From Streptomyces syringium (GTDB lineage: Bacteria > Actinomycetota > Actinomycetes > Streptomycetales > Streptomycetaceae), in the NCBI RefSeq assembly GCF_017876625.1, contig NZ_JAGIOH010000001.1, positions 2,852,001 to 2,916,000 of the forward strand: a DNA stretch of 64,000 nucleotides, in the 5' to 3' direction. A program made the translations under genes and the position numbers. This document shows positions 32,653 to 42,161 of this stretch, one piece after another (position 1 is the stretch's first letter; each line of letters starts with the position of its first letter). The notes below the pieces were generated by a model, which saw only the letters and a program-made list of their open reading frames with translations, did not search any database and was not told where the DNA came from.

Positions 32653-33566
32653 CCGTCAGGTACACACGCGACCTGCTCCAGCGAACTGCCGCCGAATCCA
32701 CCAGCCTCGTCGACATGATGCGCAGGCTCGACGCTCCGCTGAGCAGCGGACCGCGCGGATACCTCCGTGGCCGCTTGGAGCACTACGGCATCGACACCTC
32801 GCATTTCGCCGATGAACCCCTGCCGGAGCGGGAGCGGCACTCGTACTCCGAGGAACTCCTCAAAGAAGCTGCCGAACGCTGTCACAGCATTCGGGAAATG
32901 CTCGATTACATGGGAGTTCTGCCCTACGGCAGCGCGTACGGCCACATCGGCAGGAAGCTGGATCGCTACGGGATCGACACCTCCCACTTCACCGGTAGGC
33001 GGGCAAGGGGCGCACGACCGCCTCTGCCGGAACGTGCCTTACGGGTCGCGGTAGCCGAGTCGGTCAGCCTGGCCGGAGTGCTGCGCCTCTTGGGGCGCAC
33101 CGACAATGGAGCGAGCCGATCGCTCGTCACACGGAGCATTGCCGCGTACGGCATTTCCACGTCGCATTTCGTCGGCCAAGGCCACCAACGAGGCCGCCCC
33201 TCGCGCAATCGCAGAACCGCCGCCGACATCCTTCGGCAGCTCGCCCCTGGTGCGTCCCGCACGAGCACCGCCCTCCTTCGACGAGCACTCGATGACATTG
33301 CCATGCCTCGTGCCTGCAGGGCGTGCGGCATCGGTGAAACGTGGCAAGGCAAGCGGCTCGTACTGGAGATCGACCACATAAACGGCGACCGTCTGGACAA
33401 TCGCGCCGACAACCTGCGGTACCTGTGCCCGTCTTGCCACAGCCAGACCGGGACCTTCTCCAACCGGTCGCCCCGTATGACCATCCCTTCACAGGCTCGT
33501 GGCGGGGCACAGTACAGTGGGAGCCACGGGTCCGTACCCCAGCTGGCCAAGAGGGCGCCGGTTTAG
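32649..33566 (+). CDS. HNH endonuclease with three repeated modules, ending inside a tRNA gene
   Basis: 305 residues. Three ~55-residue modules ending YGIDTSHFA, YGIDTSHFT and YGISTSHFV, then HNH: CRACGIGETW, DHINGDRLDNRADNLRYLCP, CH. Start ATG overlaps the first HNH gene's stop. Residue 131 is a TTA leucine codon (33039-33041), so expression should depend on the bldA tRNA. The frame continues 40 residues past the HNH domain and stops at TAG 33564-33566, which is the anticodon of the overlapping tRNA gene. That tail has no recognisable structure. Confidence 0.83.
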   Translation: MTVRYTRDLLQRTAAESTSLVDMMRRLDAPLSSGPRGYLRGRLEHYGIDTSHFADEPLPERERHSYSEELLKEAAERCHSIREMLDYMGVLPYGSAYGHIGRKLDRYGIDTSHFTGRRARGARPPLPERALRVAVAESVSLAGVLRLLGRTDNGASRSLVTRSIAAYGISTSHFVGQGHQRGRPSRNRRTAADILRQLAPGASRTSTALLRRALDDIAMPRACRACGIGETWQGKRLVLEIDHINGDRLDNRADNLRYLCPSCHSQTGTFSNRSPRMTIPSQARGGAQYSGSHGSVPQLAKRAPV

Positions 33567-33603
33567 GTCCGGTGTGTCGTGGGTTCGAGTCCCACCGGGC
33601 CCA
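33528..33603 (+). tRNA. tRNA with UAG anticodon (Leu by codon), short variable loop
   Basis: 76 nt. Acceptor stem GGGTCCG (33528-33534) pairs with CGGGCCC (33596-33602), one G-T wobble, discriminator A33603, no encoded CCA. Anticodon stem GCCGG/CCGGT around TTTAGGT places TAG at 33564-33566. T-arm GTGGG-TTCGAGT-CCCAC. The variable region is only five bases, whereas bacterial leucine tRNAs normally have a long variable arm. The D-stem has three good pairs. It is either a non-standard tRNA or misread by me; the cloverleaf itself is solid. Confidence 0.8.
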
Positions 33604-33609
33604 CTTCGA

Positions 33610-33642
33610 AAGTGCGCGGCACCGTATCAGTGCCGCGCACTT
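33610..33642. terminator. 13-bp perfect stem-loop
   Basis: AAGTGCGCGGCAC (33610-33622) and GTGCCGCGCACTT (33630-33642) with a seven-base loop, directly after the tRNA and before the convergent rdgB gene. Likely bidirectional. Confidence 0.85.
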
Positions 33643-33651
33643 CGACATTCG

Positions 33652-34254
33652 TCAGCCCAAAAGCTCCCGCACCACCGGCACCAACCCCCGGAACGCCTTC
33701 CCCCGGTGGCTGATCGCGTTCTTCTCCGCCGCCGTCAGCTCCGCGCAGGTGCGGGTCTCGCCCAGCGGCTGGAGGATCGGGTCGTAGCCGAAGCCGCCCG
33801 CGCCGGCGGGCTCGTGGCGGAGGGTGCCTTCCAGGCGGCCCTCGACGACGCGTTCCGTGCCGTCCGGCAGGGCCAGGGCCGCCGCGCAGGCGAAGTGGGC
33901 TCCCCGGTGTTCCTCGGCGATGTCGCCCAGTTGGGCGAGCAGGAGGTCGAGGTTGGCCTTGTCGTCGCCGTGGGTGCCGGCCCAGCGGGCGGAGAAGATG
34001 CCGGGGGCGCCGTTCAGGACGTCGACGCAGAGGCCGGAGTCGTCGGCGACGGCCGGGTGGCCGGTGGCGCGGGCCAGGGCGTGGGCCTTGAGGAGGGCGT
34101 TCTCGGCGAAGGTGACGCCGGTTTCCTTGACGTCGGGGATCTCGGGGTAGGCGTCGGCCCCGACGAGTTCGACGTCGAGGCCGGCGCCCTCGAGGATGGC
34201 GCGGAGTTCGGTGACCTTGTGGGCGTTGCGGGTGGCGAGGATCAGGCGCTTCAT
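33652..34254 (-). CDS. rdgB: RdgB/HAM1 non-canonical purine NTP pyrophosphatase
   Basis: 200 residues. Family motifs: LATRNAHKVTEL near the N-terminus, VADDSGLCVDVLNGAPGIFS (DDSG metal site), GGFGYDPI and ISHRGKAF near the end. It hydrolyses (d)ITP and XTP to monophosphates, preventing their incorporation. It lies in the rph-rdgB neighbourhood usual in actinobacteria, here with a lipoprotein gene between. Confidence 0.94.
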   Translation of the reverse strand: MKRLILATRNAHKVTELRAILEGAGLDVELVGADAYPEIPDVKETGVTFAENALLKAHALARATGHPAVADDSGLCVDVLNGAPGIFSARWAGTHGDDKANLDLLLAQLGDIAEEHRGAHFACAAALALPDGTERVVEGRLEGTLRHEPAGAGGFGYDPILQPLGETRTCAELTAAEKNAISHRGKAFRGLVPVVRELLG

Positions 34255-34303
34255 GGTCCCGATTATCCGGGCCGGGCCGCCGCGCTCCGGGACCGGCCGC
34301 CGC

Positions 34304-34714
34304 CTACTTCGACGTGCAGACCTTCGTCAGCTCGCCGGCGGCGTCCTTGACCGGTCCCAGGTCGGGCCTCTCGTTGCGCTCGACGGCCTTGCGGGCGTTG
34401 GCGACGGCGCTCTGGAAGTGGTCGACGACCTTGTCGAGGTCCGGGTTGTCCGTCTTGTCCTTGAGCTTCTTCACGTCGGCGTCAAGGGTGTCCAGGGCCT
34501 CGTCGGCCTTGCCGGGGTCGTCGGCGGCGCTGCCGACCGCGCGCTGGAGGTCGTCGACGTCCTTGCCGACATCGACGACCAGGCGTGCGCAGTCGACGGC
34601 CTTCTCCGCCGCGCCGCATCCGGCGGCCAGCGGAACGGCGAGGGCGACGACGGCGAGAGCGGCGACGGCGGTGGTGCGACGGTGGCGTACGGGCCTGGTG
34701 CGGAGCACGGACAT
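34304..34714 (-). CDS. Small lipoprotein
   Basis: 136 residues with a lipoprotein signal peptide: basic start (RTRPVRHRR), hydrophobic core and lipobox LAAGC (Cys about 33). The mature part is charged and helical, with heptad-like LDTLDADVKKLKDKTDNPD, suggesting a coiled coil. GGGAGGGAAC precedes the ATG. The function is unknown. Between rph and rdgB on the same strand. Confidence 0.8.
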   Translation of the reverse strand: MSVLRTRPVRHRRTTAVAALAVVALAVPLAAGCGAAEKAVDCARLVVDVGKDVDDLQRAVGSAADDPGKADEALDTLDADVKKLKDKTDNPDLDKVVDHFQSAVANARKAVERNERPDLGPVKDAAGELTKVCTSK

Positions 34715-34741
34715 GGAACAGTTCCCTCCCCGTTGACGGGC

Positions 34742-34776
34742 TACGGGCGCATGGTCTTCGAGACCATACGCCCGTA
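34742..34776. terminator. 16-bp stem-loop after rph
   Basis: Arms 34742-34757 and 34761-34776 pair with a single C-A mismatch around a TCG loop. It lies between the end of rph and the start of the lipoprotein gene, both leftward. Confidence 0.8.
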
Positions 34777-34844
34777 TCTCTGTACTGCTATGAACGCGCG
34801 CGCCGCGTCGGACGGTTGCCTCCCGGGGAATTACCGCGGGGGAA

Positions 34845-35576
<732 letters not shown>

Positions 35577-35600
35577 GGTGATGAGCCTATCGGCATCGCG

Positions 35601-35643
35601 AAGGGCCCCGTTCCGGTTCGGTGCGAACCGGTGCGGGGCCCTT
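35601..35643. terminator. Long GC-rich stem-loop after nagF
   Basis: AAGGGCCCCG (35601-35610) pairs with CGGGGCCCTT (35634-35643), with a second inner stem CCGGTTCG/CGAACCGG. It lies between leftward nagF and rph, fitting a terminator for nagF. Confidence 0.8.
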
Positions 35644-35678
35644 GGCGGGAGCTCAGGGAGCCCAGGGAGCCCAGTGGC

Positions 35679-35912
35679 TCACATCATGTCTTCGATCTCG
35701 CCGGCGATCGGGTCGGCGTCGGTGCCGATGACGACCTGGATGGCGGTGCCCATCTTCACGACGCCGTGCGCTCCGGCTGCCTTGAGGGCGGCCTCGTCGA
35801 CGAGGTCGGGGTTCACGACCTCGGTGCGCAGTCGGGTGATGCAGCCCTCGACCTCTTCGATGTTGTCGAGCCCGCCGAGCCCGGCGACGATCTTCTCAGC
35901 CTTGGAAGCCAT
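35679..35912 (-). CDS. nagF: PTS EIIB component for N-acetylglucosamine
   Basis: 77 residues, a stand-alone EIIB domain: AEKIVAGLGGLDNIEEVEGC with phospho-acceptor Cys in GCITRLRTEV, and GVVKMGTAIQVVIG. ATG at 35912 with CAGGAG ahead. In S. coelicolor NagF passes phosphate to NagE2 during GlcNAc uptake. Divergent from nagE1 across a spacer that holds a DasR-type site. Confidence 0.92.
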   Translation of the reverse strand: MASKAEKIVAGLGGLDNIEEVEGCITRLRTEVVNPDLVDEAALKAAGAHGVVKMGTAIQVVIGTDADPIAGEIEDMM

Positions 35913-36068
35913 GTGCACTCCTGGTTGTCTCGGCCCTTCGGCGGTCTCGCCGACCGGCTTTCACACGGTAACCCACGTTCAGCCCAACTACGCGGGCATA
36001 TGTCCGCCATCTAACGAAAGATGGCGACCACCCGGCGGTGCGTTCCGGGAGGCCCGAACCGCACCACA

Positions 36069-36084
36069 AGTGGTCTACACCAGT
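36069..36084. promoter_or_regulatory. DasR response element (dre) between nagF and nagE1
   Basis: AGTGGTCTACACCAGT closely matches the 16-bp dre consensus ACTGGTCTAGACCACT and is near-palindromic. The spacer is shared by both divergent PTS genes, so DasR would repress both until glucosamine-6-phosphate relieves binding. Confidence 0.85.
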
Positions 36085-36137
36085 ATGCGGCACACACCGA
36101 GGGAGCTGTCGCCCGGGCGGCGGCCTGGAGGACGCAG

Positions 36138-37472
36138 ATGAGCGCGAACGCGGCGGCGGTGCCGGAGGGGTCGAAGGGGCGGGCGTCCGGGAAGAAGTGG
36201 ACGCAGACGCTCTTCCAGAACCTCCAGAAGATGGGCCGCAGTCTTCAGCTGCCGATCGCCGTCCTGCCCGCCGCGGGCATCCTGAACCGGCTCGGCCAGC
36301 CCGATGTGTTCGGCAAGGACGGTCTGGGCTGGACCGATGTGGCCAAGGTGATGGCGGGTGCGGGCGGTGCGCTGCTGGACTCGTCGCTGGGGCTGCCCCT
36401 GCTGTTCGCGGTGGGTGTGGCGATCGGCATGGCGAAGAAGTCGGACGGTTCGACGGCGCTGGCGGCGGTCGCGGGCTTCCTCGTCTACTACGCGGTGCTG
36501 CACCAGTTCCCCGACGACTGTCCCACCGGCTCCAAGCACACGCCCATCGGCCTGCTGAACGGGGTGTGTGTCACCCCGGGCGGGGATCCGGCCGCGGCCG
36601 GGTACCAGAATCCGGGGGTGTTCGGCGGCATCGTGATGGGCCTGCTGGCGGCCTGGTTCTGGCAGCGGTACCACCGGGTGCGGCTGGTGGACTGGCTCGG
36701 CTTCTTCAACGGCCGGCGGCTCGTGCCGATCATCATGGCGTTCGTGGCGATCGCCTTCGCGGCGGTGTGCCTGTGGATCTGGCCGCCGGTCGGTGACGCG
36801 CTGACGAGCTTCAGCAAGTGGCTGGTCGATCTGAGCTCCACGGGCGCGGGCATCTTCGGGGTCGCGAACCGGGCGCTGCTGGTGATCGGGCTGCATCAGT
36901 TCCTGAACGTCTTCGTGTGGTTCCAGTTCGGCGACTACACCAAGCCGGACGGCACGGTGGTGCACGGTGACATCAACCGGTTCCTGGCGGGTGATCCGAC
37001 GGCGGGGCAGTTCACGTCCGGCTTCTTCCCGATCATGATGTTCGCCCTGCCGGCGGCGGCGCTGGCGATCACGCACTGCGCGAAGCCGCATCGCCGCAAG
37101 GTGGTCGGCGGCATGATGCTGTCGGTCGCCCTGACGTCGTTCGTCACGGGCATCACCGAGCCGATCGAGTACTCGTTCCTCTTCATCGCCCCGCTGCTGT
37201 ACGTGGTGCACGCGCTGCTCACGGGGGCGTCGATGGCGATCACCTGGGGGCTGGGGGTCCACGACGGCTTCAGCTTCTCGGCGGGGCTGATCGACTACGT
37301 CATCAACTGGAGCCTGGCGACCAAGCCGTGGTTGATCATTCCGATCGGGCTGTGTTTCGCCGTGGTCTATTACGCGATCTTCCGCTTCGCGATCACGAAG
37401 TTCGATCTGCCGACGCCCGGGCGGGAGCCGGAGGAAGTAGCGGAGGAAATCGAGCAGGAGAACGTCAAATAA
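36138..37472 (+). CDS. nagE1: PTS EIIC permease for N-acetylglucosamine (first)
   Basis: 444 residues, about ten membrane segments. The glucose/GlcNAc EIIC motif ITEPIEYSFLFIAPLLYVVH is present, with GRSLQLPIAVLPAAG near the start and MAKKSDGSTALAAVAGF. No fused EIIB or EIIA domain, as in Streptomyces NagE. ATG at 36138 with GGAGG ahead. It appears to be a tandem paralogue of the next EIIC gene. Confidence 0.92.
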   Translation: MSANAAAVPEGSKGRASGKKWTQTLFQNLQKMGRSLQLPIAVLPAAGILNRLGQPDVFGKDGLGWTDVAKVMAGAGGALLDSSLGLPLLFAVGVAIGMAKKSDGSTALAAVAGFLVYYAVLHQFPDDCPTGSKHTPIGLLNGVCVTPGGDPAAAGYQNPGVFGGIVMGLLAAWFWQRYHRVRLVDWLGFFNGRRLVPIIMAFVAIAFAAVCLWIWPPVGDALTSFSKWLVDLSSTGAGIFGVANRALLVIGLHQFLNVFVWFQFGDYTKPDGTVVHGDINRFLAGDPTAGQFTSGFFPIMMFALPAAALAITHCAKPHRRKVVGGMMLSVALTSFVTGITEPIEYSFLFIAPLLYVVHALLTGASMAITWGLGVHDGFSFSAGLIDYVINWSLATKPWLIIPIGLCFAVVYYAIFRFAITKFDLPTPGREPEEVAEEIEQENVK

Positions 37473-37527
37473 GGGAACGCGAAGTGAGGGGAGCGTGACG
37501 CTGCGCCGACCCCTTGCCCCGCGGACG

Positions 37528-37563
37528 GAACGGCCCCCGAGTCCTTGGACCCGGGGGCCGTTC
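37528..37563. terminator. 12-bp stem-loop after nagE1
   Basis: GAACGGCCCCCG (37528-37539) and CGGGGGCCGTTC (37552-37563) are perfectly complementary. This separates nagE1 from nagE2 transcription. Confidence 0.85.
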
Positions 37564-37621
37564 GGTCTGTGGCTGAGGCCATGGAAGTATGGATTCCTTT
37601 ATGCCCGCTTCACGTGCTACA

Positions 37622-37654
37622 ACAGGTCTAAACCACTGAGTGGTGTAGACCATA
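37622..37654. promoter_or_regulatory. Tandem DasR-type sites upstream of nagE2
   Basis: ACAGGTCTAAACCACT (37622-37637) and AGTGGTGTAGACCATA (37639-37654) both resemble the dre consensus and lie one base apart, 50 nt ahead of nagE2. Two abutting sites should give tighter DasR control than the single site at nagE1. Confidence 0.8.
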
Positions 37655-37702
37655 AGCGGGCCGCCCCCCTTCCCGAGTGCCCGCCTCACCTGGAGGAATC
37701 CG

Positions 37703-38995
<1,293 letters not shown>

Positions 38996-39016
38996 CCCTC
39001 CCGTCCTCCCCTGGAC

Positions 39017-39058
39017 GACGAAGCCCCCGCAACGCGCACGGTTGCCGGGGGCTTCGTC
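39017..39058. terminator. 13-bp stem-loop between nagE2 and the MBL gene
   Basis: GACGAAGCCCCCG-type arm at 39017-39029 pairs with CCGGGGGCTTCGTC at 39045-39058 around a loop of about 15 bases. The genes on either side are convergent. Confidence 0.85.
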
Positions 39059-39071
39059 ATGTCTGGGGGCC

Positions 39072-39824
39072 CTACAGCTCGTAGACCGCCCCGGCGCGGG
39101 CCAGCTCGGCCGGGCCGTCGTAGACCGAACGGGCGTCGCGGAGGTTGGTGAGGGGGTCCGTCCACGGGGGGATGTGGGTGAGGACGAGCCGGGCGACGCG
39201 GGCGCGGGCGGCCTGTTCACCGGCCTCGCGGCCGGTGAGGTGGAGGTCCGGGATGTCTTCCTTGCCGTGCGTGAAGGACGCCTCGCACAGCAGGAGGTCC
39301 GTGTCGAGGGCGAGGTCGTGCAGGGCCTCGCAGGGGCCGGTGTCGCCGGAGTAGACGAGGGAGCGGTCCCCGTGCTCGACCCGGAAGGCGAAGGCCTCGA
39401 CCGGGTGGCGGACGCGGTCGGTGCGGATCGTGAAGGGGCCGAGGGTGAACTTGCCCGGGGCCAGCGTGCGGAAGTCGAAGACCTCGCGCATGGACGTCTC
39501 GTGCGGGACGTCGCCGTAGGCGGTGCTGAGCCGCTCCTCCGTGCCGTCCGGCCCGTAGACGGGGATGGCCGCGGCGCGACCGCCGTCGTGGCGGTAGTAG
39601 CGGGCGACGAAGTAGCCGCACATGTCGATGCAGTGGTCCGGGTGCAGATGGGACAGCAGCACGGCGTCGAGGTCGTAGAGACCGATGTGGCGCTGCAGCT
39701 CGCCGAGGGCGCCGTTGCCCATGTCGAGAAGCAGCCGGTAGCCGTCGGCCTCGACGAGGTAGCTCGAGCAGGCCGATTCCGTGGACGGGAACGACCCCGA
39801 GCATCCGACGACGGTGAGCTTCAT
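39072..39824 (-). CDS. MBL-fold metal-dependent hydrolase
   Basis: 250 residues. LLSHLHPDHCIDMCGY provides the HxHxDH metal motif; later SGDTGPCE and VLTHIPPW supply further ligands. Resembles the RNase Z/cyclic-phosphodiesterase-like group near murI and rph in actinobacteria (Rv1339-like in M. tuberculosis). ATG at 39824 has GGAGG ahead. Cytoplasmic; the substrate is not certain. Confidence 0.87.
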   Translation of the reverse strand: MKLTVVGCSGSFPSTESACSSYLVEADGYRLLLDMGNGALGELQRHIGLYDLDAVLLSHLHPDHCIDMCGYFVARYYRHDGGRAAAIPVYGPDGTEERLSTAYGDVPHETSMREVFDFRTLAPGKFTLGPFTIRTDRVRHPVEAFAFRVEHGDRSLVYSGDTGPCEALHDLALDTDLLLCEASFTHGKEDIPDLHLTGREAGEQAARARVARLVLTHIPPWTDPLTNLRDARSVYDGPAELARAGAVYEL

Positions 39825-40021
39825 GCGGGCCTGAACCTCCGTGGGCTCGTTACGGGGGGCCATGCGGTGCGTCGAGCGTAAAGCGCGGGACGGGTGGTCG
39901 CTCCTCCGCGGGGGGACGTTGTGGGGGAAGTCACCGGTAAGGATGCCGCTGCTCGTGTCGTACGGGTGGCTTCGCTGCGGCCCGTCGTTGCCGCCTGCGG
40001 CGGCGGGCACCCTGCGGGCGC

Positions 40022-40073
40022 GTCCTCAATCGCCGGACGGGCTGCATGTGCAGCCCGTCCGGCGATTGAGGAC
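40022..40073. repeat. Palindromic intergenic element, copy 2 (52-bp near-perfect palindrome)
   Basis: Two 25-base arms (40022-40046, 40049-40073) are exact reverse complements with a two-base centre. Core CGCCGGACGGGCTGCA; outer GTCCTCAAT. Flanks GCGGGCACCCTGCGGGCGC on the left and ACACCGCCGCGCAGCGG on the right recur at the other copies. It lies upstream of the MBL gene and downstream of cysM. Confidence 0.9.
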
Positions 40074-40107
40074 ACCGCCGCGCAGCGGTGGTGCACCCCC
40101 GGGCCGA

Positions 40108-41061
<954 letters not shown>

Positions 41062-41349
41062 TCAGTCCCGGCCGCCGGCGACCGCCGGGAGGATGGTGAC
41101 GCTGTCGCCGTCGGTGAGCTCGGTGGTGATGCCGGCGAGGAAGCGGACGTCCTCGTCGTTGAGGTAGACGTTGACGAAGCGGCGCAGCTCGCCGCCGGCG
41201 GCCTCGTCGACCAGGCGCTCGCGGATGCCCGGGTGGCGGCTCTCGAGGTCCTTGAAGAGCTCGTCGATCGTGGCGCCGCTGCCCTCGACCGCCTTCCGGC
41301 CGTCGGTGTAGGTGCGGAGGATGGTCGGGATGCGGACCTCGATGGCCAT
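41062..41349 (-). CDS. cysO: CysO sulfur-carrier protein with extended C-terminus
   Basis: 95 residues, ubiquitin/MoaD fold (VRIPTILRTYTDGRKAVEGS, FVNVYLNDEDVRFL, GDSVTILPAVAGG). The di-Gly (92-93) that carries the thiocarboxylate is followed by two extra residues, Arg-Asp. These must be removed before activation, presumably by the JAMM protease encoded next door. CAGGAGCACAACC precedes the ATG at 41349. Confidence 0.93.
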   Translation of the reverse strand: MAIEVRIPTILRTYTDGRKAVEGSGATIDELFKDLESRHPGIRERLVDEAAGGELRRFVNVYLNDEDVRFLAGITTELTDGDSVTILPAVAGGRD

Positions 41350-41432
41350 GGTTGTGCTCCTGTCGGAGTGCGGGGAAGTGCGGGGATGCTCGTGGTTCGC
41401 GCGGGGCGCGGGCGAAGCGGGCGCCGCGGCTC

Positions 41433-41546
41433 TCACTCGGCGGCGCCGCGCGGACACAGCGCGGCGGCGAGGCGGCACAGATCGACGTGCCGCCGCGCCA
41501 CGAGCAGGGTGCCCGGCGCCTTCTGGATCACGTCGTGGAAAACCAT
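41433..41546 (-). CDS. Putative Cys-responsive leader peptide
   Basis: 37 residues ending VARRHVDLCRLAAALCPRG-AAE. The core RRHVDLCR...A..C matches the short leader peptides found ahead of sulfur and cysteine genes in Streptomyces. It lies 83 nt upstream of cysO on the same strand, with two Cys codons in the last third. Ribosome stalling at these codons could control cysO-cysM. The start is uncertain: ATG at 41546, or an internal GTG just before ARRHVDL. Confidence 0.7.
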   Translation of the reverse strand: MVFHDVIQKAPGTLLVARRHVDLCRLAAALCPRGAAE

Positions 41547-41659
41547 GGGCACATGGTATCGATTCCCCCTGCGCGCACCGGAAGTTCGTCCCGCGATGCG
41601 GACCACCGGATCTTGGGGGCCGGGACGCGCCGGTGCGGCCGTCCGGGGCCGCGGGGGTG

Positions 41660-42082
41660 TCAGTACGCCTCGACGACGCGTACGTCCTCCTCGGTCACTT
41701 CGCCGTCCACGATGCGGTACGAGCGGAACTGGAAGGGCCCGGCGTCGTCGGTGTCGGCGGTGGAGACGAGGACGTAGTGGGCGCCGGGCTCGCTCGCGAG
41801 GCCGATGTCGGTGCGGGAGGGGTAGGCCTCGGTGGCGGTGTGCGAGTGGTAGATGACGACGGGGTCCTCGTCGCGGTCGTCCATGTCGCGGTACAGCTTG
41901 AAGAGGTCGGTGGAGTCGAACTCGTAGAAGGTGGGCGAGCGGGCCGCGTTGAGCATCGGGACGAAGCGCTCGGGGCGGCCGCTGCCGGCCGGGCCGGCCA
42001 CCACGCCGCACGCCTCGTCGGGGTGGTCGGCGCGGGCGTGCGCGACGATCTGGTCGTACAGGGCCTGGGTAATGGTCAGCAT
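41660..42082 (-). CDS. mec: JAMM/M67 metallopeptidase (Mec)
   Basis: 140 residues. JAMM zinc motif: Glu23, His79 and His81 in VIYHSHTATEAYPSRTD, with Ser89 and Asp92. In the mycobacterial pathway Mec releases cysteine from the CysO-Cys adduct; here it probably also trims the Arg-Asp tail of CysO. Upstream of the leader peptide and cysO, same strand. Confidence 0.92.
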   Translation of the reverse strand: MLTITQALYDQIVAHARADHPDEACGVVAGPAGSGRPERFVPMLNAARSPTFYEFDSTDLFKLYRDMDDRDEDPVVIYHSHTATEAYPSRTDIGLASEPGAHYVLVSTADTDDAGPFQFRSYRIVDGEVTEEDVRVVEAY

Positions 42083-42101
42083 GGTCGTCAGGATAAGCAG
42101 A

Positions 42102-42139
42102 CGGGCCCGCCCGTACCGAGAGTGGTACGGACGGGCCCG
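42102..42139. terminator. 16-bp stem-loop after the permease gene
   Basis: Arms 42102-42117 and 42124-42139 (CGGGCCCG...GGTACGG) pair with one mismatch. It separates the leftward amino-acid permease from mec. Confidence 0.85.
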
Positions 42140-42161
42140 GATGCTTCGGACGGCGGGTGCG

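Noticed and set aside
32026..33642. HNH pair plus tRNA as the end of a prophage or integrative element
   Set aside because: No integrase, excisionase, structural genes or repeated tRNA 3' segment (att site) were seen in the window.
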